A DNA stretch of 63,965 nucleotides from Propionibacteriaceae bacterium P6A17. GTDB lineage: Bacteria > Actinomycetota > Actinomycetes > Propionibacteriales > Propionibacteriaceae. Under the pieces are notes generated by a model. The model saw nothing but the letters and a program-made list of their open reading frames with translations, was not told the DNA's origin and ran no database searches. The stretch's first letter is position 1, and every line of letters starts with the position of its first letter. The stretch lies in the NCBI GenBank assembly GCA_000619965.1, contig KK211046.1, positions 1 to 63,965 on the forward strand, given 5' to 3'. Both the position numbers and the translations under genes were made by a program. This document shows positions 61,401 to 63,965 of the stretch, piece after piece.

Positions 61401-63883
61401 CACTCGTCACCCAGCACGCCGGCGACGGGTCCGTCGTCGAGTTGTACCTCGCGAGCGACGCCGCGCTGGCCCTCGACGACTCGTCGGATGGGTTGCGCGA
61501 ACGCATCCTCGAGTGGCTGCCGGCCGGGGTGCGTCGCATCGTCGTCGGGGTGTGCGCGCCAGACGGGTCGATCTCGTACGTCACGTTCCGCTGGTCGGCG
61601 CCGGGCGTGCTCGTCGAGGATGCCATCATCCGCGGCCACCACCCGATGGTGGCGCGTCGGCTGGACCTGTGGCGGCTGCGCGCCTTCGACATCCGTCGCG
61701 TGCCCGCGCCCGAGGACGTGCTGCTGGTCGACGCGGTCGCGAAGGACAACCCGTCCGATCGTCGACTCATCGCGATGGCGCAGGTCCGGCAGCTGGCCAT
61801 CGTGCGCGACGATGACGGCCGACTGAGTGCCGCCCCGCACGCCGAGCGTGCGATCGAGAACTGCCTCGAGGCCATCCGTCGCACGCGCGCCTCGCTGGGC
61901 CGCGCGGGCGCGCACCTGGACATGAACCATGTGTGGGTGCACGTCTGGCCCGTGATCGACGTGGACCCGGCCGAGGCCGCCGCGCTCCAGCAGCGCATCA
62001 CACCGCTCACCGACTCCGCGGGCATCGAAGAGGTTCTCGTCCACGGCCAGTTCGTGGTCGACGGCAGCCCTCGCCCCCTCGCGGTGCGCTTCCACGAGCA
62101 GCTCTCGGGGGAGGTGGGCATCGAGGTGTCGGGGCCGCCCACCGAGGGCCTGCAGCCCGTCGACGACTACCAGAGCAAGGTGCTGCGCGCGCGCCGTCGT
62201 GGCCTGGTGTACCCCTACGAGCTCGCGTCGACCCTCGCCGGCGACGGCGGCAGCCTCGTCGAGCTGGACCTCGACGGCGACCGCCTGGTGGAAGTGCAGC
62301 GCCCGTACGGCCAGAACACCGCCGGCATCATCTGCGCCCGCGTGAGCACGCCCACCGCGCTGCATCCCGAGGGCGTCACGCGCGTCGTCCTCGCGGGTGA
62401 CCCGACGATGGGCCTCGGCTCCGTCGCGGAGCAGGAGTGTCGTCGCATCATCGCCGCGCTCGACCTCGCAGAGGAGCTGGGGGTGCCCGTCGAGTGGTAC
62501 GCGCTGAGTTCCGGCGCGCGCGTCTCGATGACGTCCGGCACCGAGAACATGGACTGGGTCGGCGCGGCGCTGAAGCGCATCGTCGAGTTCACCCAGGCGG
62601 GCGGCGAGATCAACATGGTCATCGCGGGCATCACCGTCGGTGCGCAGCCGTATTGGGCGGCCGCGGCGACGATGCTCATGCACACCCGCGGCATCCTCGT
62701 GATGACGCCCGATTCGGCGATGGTGCTCACCGGCAAGCAGTCGCTCGACTACTCCGGCGGCGTCTCCGCAGAGGACAACTTCGGCATCGGCGGCTACGAC
62801 CGCGTCATGGGCCCCAATGGCCAGGCGCAGTACTGGGCGCCGGACCTCGTCGGCGCGTTCCGAGTGCTGCTCGCGCACTACGACGCGTGTTATGTCGCGC
62901 CGGGGGAGGGGGGACCCCGACGAGCGCCCTCGGCCGATCCTGTGGACCGAGACGTGTCCGACTTCCCGCACGCGCTCGCCGGCTCCGAGTTCCGCACCGT
63001 CGGCGACATCTTCTCGCGCGAACTGAACCCCGACCGGAAGAAGCCGTTCGACATCCGCTCGGTGATCCGGGCGGTCGTCGACCAGGACGGTCCCTGTGAT
63101 GAGCGTTGGGCCAGCATGGCCGACGCGGAGACGGCGGTCGTCGTCGACGCGCGGATGGGCGGGCATTCGGTGGCGGTCGTCGGCATCGAGTCGCAGCCCG
63201 TGCCCCGGGCAGGGTTTCCGCCGAGCGACGGCCCCGACACGTACACCGCGGGCACGCTGTTCCCGCGGTCCAGCAAGAAGGTGGCGCGCGCGATCAACGC
63301 GGCCTCCGGCAACCGGCCGCTCGTCGTGCTGGCGAACCTGTCCGGTTTCGACGGCTCGCCGGAGTCGATGCGGGGGCTCCAGCTCGAGTACGGCGCCGAG
63401 ATCGGGCGCGCGATCGTGAACTTCGACGGGCCCATCGTGTTCGTCGTGATCTCGCGGTATCACGGCGGTGCGTTCGTGGTGTTCAGCAAGCAGCTCAACC
63501 CGAACATGACCGTGCTCGCGCTTGAGGGCTCGTTCGCGTCCGTGCTCGGCGGCGCACCGGCGGCGGCGGTCGTGTTCGCCCGCGACGTGGCCAAGCGCAC
63601 TGAGGCGGACCCGCGGGTCGCCGAGCTAGCCGGGCGCGTGCGCCAGGCGGCGGTGGAGGACCGGGCCGAGCTCGCCACCCAGCTCGACGAACTGCGTGCC
63701 GAGGTGCGGGCCGAGAAGATCGGCGAGATCGCGGCCGAGTTCGACGGCATCCACTCGATCCACCGCGCGGTGGAGGTGGGATCGGTCGACCGTGTGATCC
63801 AGACCGCCGAGCTGCGGCCGGCGATCGTCCAGGCGATCGAGGAGCGCGAGCGTTCGCGTCCGGCCGCTCGACGGGCGCTCTGA
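58403..63883 (+). CDS. Fused, eukaryotic-layout acetyl/propionyl-CoA carboxylase
   Basis: This single 1,826-residue chain carries all carboxylase activities. The biotin carboxylase domain is at about 1-450 ([48 protein letters not shown]). The biotinyl domain is at about 575-655, with biotinyl-Lys621 in ESMKMET. A long central region follows (about 660-1250). The carboxyltransferase domain runs from about 1256 (YQSKVLRARRRGLVYPYEL) through GEINMVIAGITVGAQPYWA, LANLSGFDGSPESM and SRYHGGAFVVFSKQLNPN. The domain order and the central region resemble eukaryotic ACC and not the split bacterial enzyme. The TTG start at 58403 is supported by AGGAGG 6 nt upstream. An earlier ATG (58226) lacks such support. 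BirA at 11.9 kb should modify it. Confidence 0.9.
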   Translation: MFRRIAIVNRGEAAMRLIHAVRDLNAEGTHDPITTIALHTDAERTAMFAREADEAWPLGPASARPYLDHALLARVLRECRADAVWVGWGFVAEDPAFAEMVEEMGITFIGPSAEAMRQLGDKIGSTRLAEQAGVPVAAWSGGGVDTLDDALAAAERIGYPLMLKATAGGGGRGIRRVDSADELTDAYQRTRDEAQRAFGSGTVFLERLVTGARHVEVQLIADAHGNAHALGVRDCTIQRRNQKVIEESASPLLDDEQAAELRAAAERLARSVGYVGAGTAEFLYQPDERLFAFLEVNTRLQVEHPITEVTTDFDLVKAQIRVAAGEVLGARPTESGHAVEARLNAEDPDRDFAPAPGRIAKLAFPSGPGIRVDTGVAVGDEIPADFDSMIAKIIAFGCTRDEALARLRRALADTTVVIEGGATNKSFLLALLDRPEMTGPADGRWADTAWIDRTRADGGFVVDAHAEVALVAAAIEGAQEQERAEIRRLLDTARGGRPQTGHKAPMTVDLKLRGRTYQLTCARAGGRRFVVGLGDRQVTAELERLDDVHARLRIEGRPHRLVLATHGPVHLVEVDGVTHRVSRDEGGVLRAPAPALVVATPVVPGDEVAAGQPVIVLESMKMETALVAPFAARIKEVPVKAGTQVEGLAPLVRLEPLGDVEEASDDAPAPLALPPAAPLDPAGRWRAALAQLTDAVLGFDAPADALASYLAARDAHCPDGGCDEVTAAECALFGTFADVAELGRNRPAGEHATTELRIHSDREYLHTYLTTLDAERAGLPASFVARLERALAHYGVTSLDRTPALEQAVFRLFLAQQRGTQSLGLVVGVLQRWLTERAPDGDLAVHARDQLVRLKQATQLRYATLGDLARSVRFRWFDQPQVDAERAAIWQRMLDEVAALAADPQAPGYADGIARLVAVPEKNDVTLAARLAAGVTGPEPMLEVLARKHYTDWGLTDVRAFEADGRPVVTGTYTVEGRPTSLVSAVGDVAELGADSALAALVTQHAGDGSVVELYLASDAALALDDSSDGLRERILEWLPAGVRRIVVGVCAPDGSISYVTFRWSAPGVLVEDAIIRGHHPMVARRLDLWRLRAFDIRRVPAPEDVLLVDAVAKDNPSDRRLIAMAQVRQLAIVRDDDGRLSAAPHAERAIENCLEAIRRTRASLGRAGAHLDMNHVWVHVWPVIDVDPAEAAALQQRITPLTDSAGIEEVLVHGQFVVDGSPRPLAVRFHEQLSGEVGIEVSGPPTEGLQPVDDYQSKVLRARRRGLVYPYELASTLAGDGGSLVELDLDGDRLVEVQRPYGQNTAGIICARVSTPTALHPEGVTRVVLAGDPTMGLGSVAEQECRRIIAALDLAEELGVPVEWYALSSGARVSMTSGTENMDWVGAALKRIVEFTQAGGEINMVIAGITVGAQPYWAAAATMLMHTRGILVMTPDSAMVLTGKQSLDYSGGVSAEDNFGIGGYDRVMGPNGQAQYWAPDLVGAFRVLLAHYDACYVAPGEGGPRRAPSADPVDRDVSDFPHALAGSEFRTVGDIFSRELNPDRKKPFDIRSVIRAVVDQDGPCDERWASMADAETAVVVDARMGGHSVAVVGIESQPVPRAGFPPSDGPDTYTAGTLFPRSSKKVARAINAASGNRPLVVLANLSGFDGSPESMRGLQLEYGAEIGRAIVNFDGPIVFVVISRYHGGAFVVFSKQLNPNMTVLALEGSFASVLGGAPAAAVVFARDVAKRTEADPRVAELAGRVRQAAVEDRAELATQLDELRAEVRAEKIGEIAAEFDGIHSIHRAVEVGSVDRVIQTAELRPAIVQAIEERERSRPAARRAL

Positions 63884-63890
63884 CGTCCCG

Positions 63891-63965
63891 ATCGTCGAGT
63901 GGGGGTCTGGCGTTTCCTTGTTCGTCGAGTGGCCGTCTGGCGTTTCTCCGTTCGTCGAGTGGCCG
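63891..63965. repeat. 30-bp tandem repeat, at least 2.5 copies, cut by window end
   Basis: Copies start at 63891, 63921 and 63951 (partial). The shared unit is TCGTCGAGTGG, two variable bases, GTCTGGCGTTTC and a short variable tail. It follows the fused carboxylase stop by 7 bp and continues beyond the window. No spacers or coding frame are evident. Confidence 0.7.

Noticed and set aside
59249-63463. A 1,404-codon open frame on the minus strand
   Set aside because: It lies antisense to the fused carboxylase, is dominated by Arg, Gly, Ala, His and Val, and has no motif. Long antisense frames are expected in GC-rich third positions.

Overview
The window is about 64 kb of high-GC DNA from an actinobacterium. 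This rests on a WhiB regulator, a split acyl-CoA carboxylase with a small epsilon subunit, LytR-CpsA-Psr proteins, DUF3039, DUF3499, DUF5719 and DUF3352 proteins, a TIGR03089 protein, ClpS followed by DUF2017, and the recurring use of GTG starts and 4-bp stop/start overlaps. A Propionibacteriales member (Propionibacteriaceae-like) is my best guess, from recall of gene order and of the terminal intergenic repeats. Almost everything is core metabolism. The only accessory-looking stretch is about 54.5-58.2 kb.

Layout. 0-9.4 kb: nucleoside and sugar-phosphate metabolism (uridine kinase-like protein, GNAT, phosphosugar mutase, purine nucleoside phosphorylase), the flavoprotein LpdA, a membrane-anchored protein, the biotinylated acyl-CoA carboxylase alpha subunit, a Nudix hydrolase and a lipoprotein. 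9.4-15 kb: maf, accE and the carboxylase beta subunit, diverging from biotin ligase birA, then a PH-domain membrane protein and purK-purE. 15-22.6 kb: DUF3352 protein, two divergent LCP proteins, a glycosyltransferase and a prolyl oligopeptidase. 22.7-28.9 kb: a sugar ABC importer (ATPase, permease, binding lipoprotein), a divergent ROK regulator and a second, single-domain ATPase. 29-41.4 kb: the conserved actinobacterial manC, whiB, giant glycosyltransferase, DUF5719, metallopeptidase-like, DUF3499, manB, Trm112, SIS run, then aroQ and ahcY. 41.5-54.5 kb: DUF3039, Ser/Thr kinase, RDD protein, malQ, pncB, clpS-DUF2017-murI, rph-rdgB-thyA, folA-dinB and a 2H phosphoesterase. 54.5-58.2 kb: tRNA-Leu, two exported proteins of unknown function, a broken hexose-6-phosphate mutarotase and hipBA. 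58.4-63.9 kb: one 1,826-residue fused acetyl/propionyl-CoA carboxylase of eukaryotic layout.

How the genes fit together. Carboxylase alpha, epsilon and beta subunits, birA and the fused carboxylase form a biotin-dependent CoA carboxylation theme. punA with the mutase supports ribose-1-phosphate salvage. manC, manB and the SIS protein point to GDP-mannose supply for envelope glycosyltransferases, alongside LCP proteins that attach polymers to the wall.

Most notable observations. At least 17 genes have a TAnnnT hexamer 6-8 nt before the start codon and usually no Shine-Dalgarno, which is a strong leaderless-mRNA signature. Two intergenic spacers hold very long palindromes: perfect 28-bp arms after dinB, and 24-bp arms after the mutase gene. 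hipBA has a readable promoter with a TGACGTCA palindrome between its -35 and -10. The exported two-gene unit behind tRNA-Leu is the most likely place for something undescribed.
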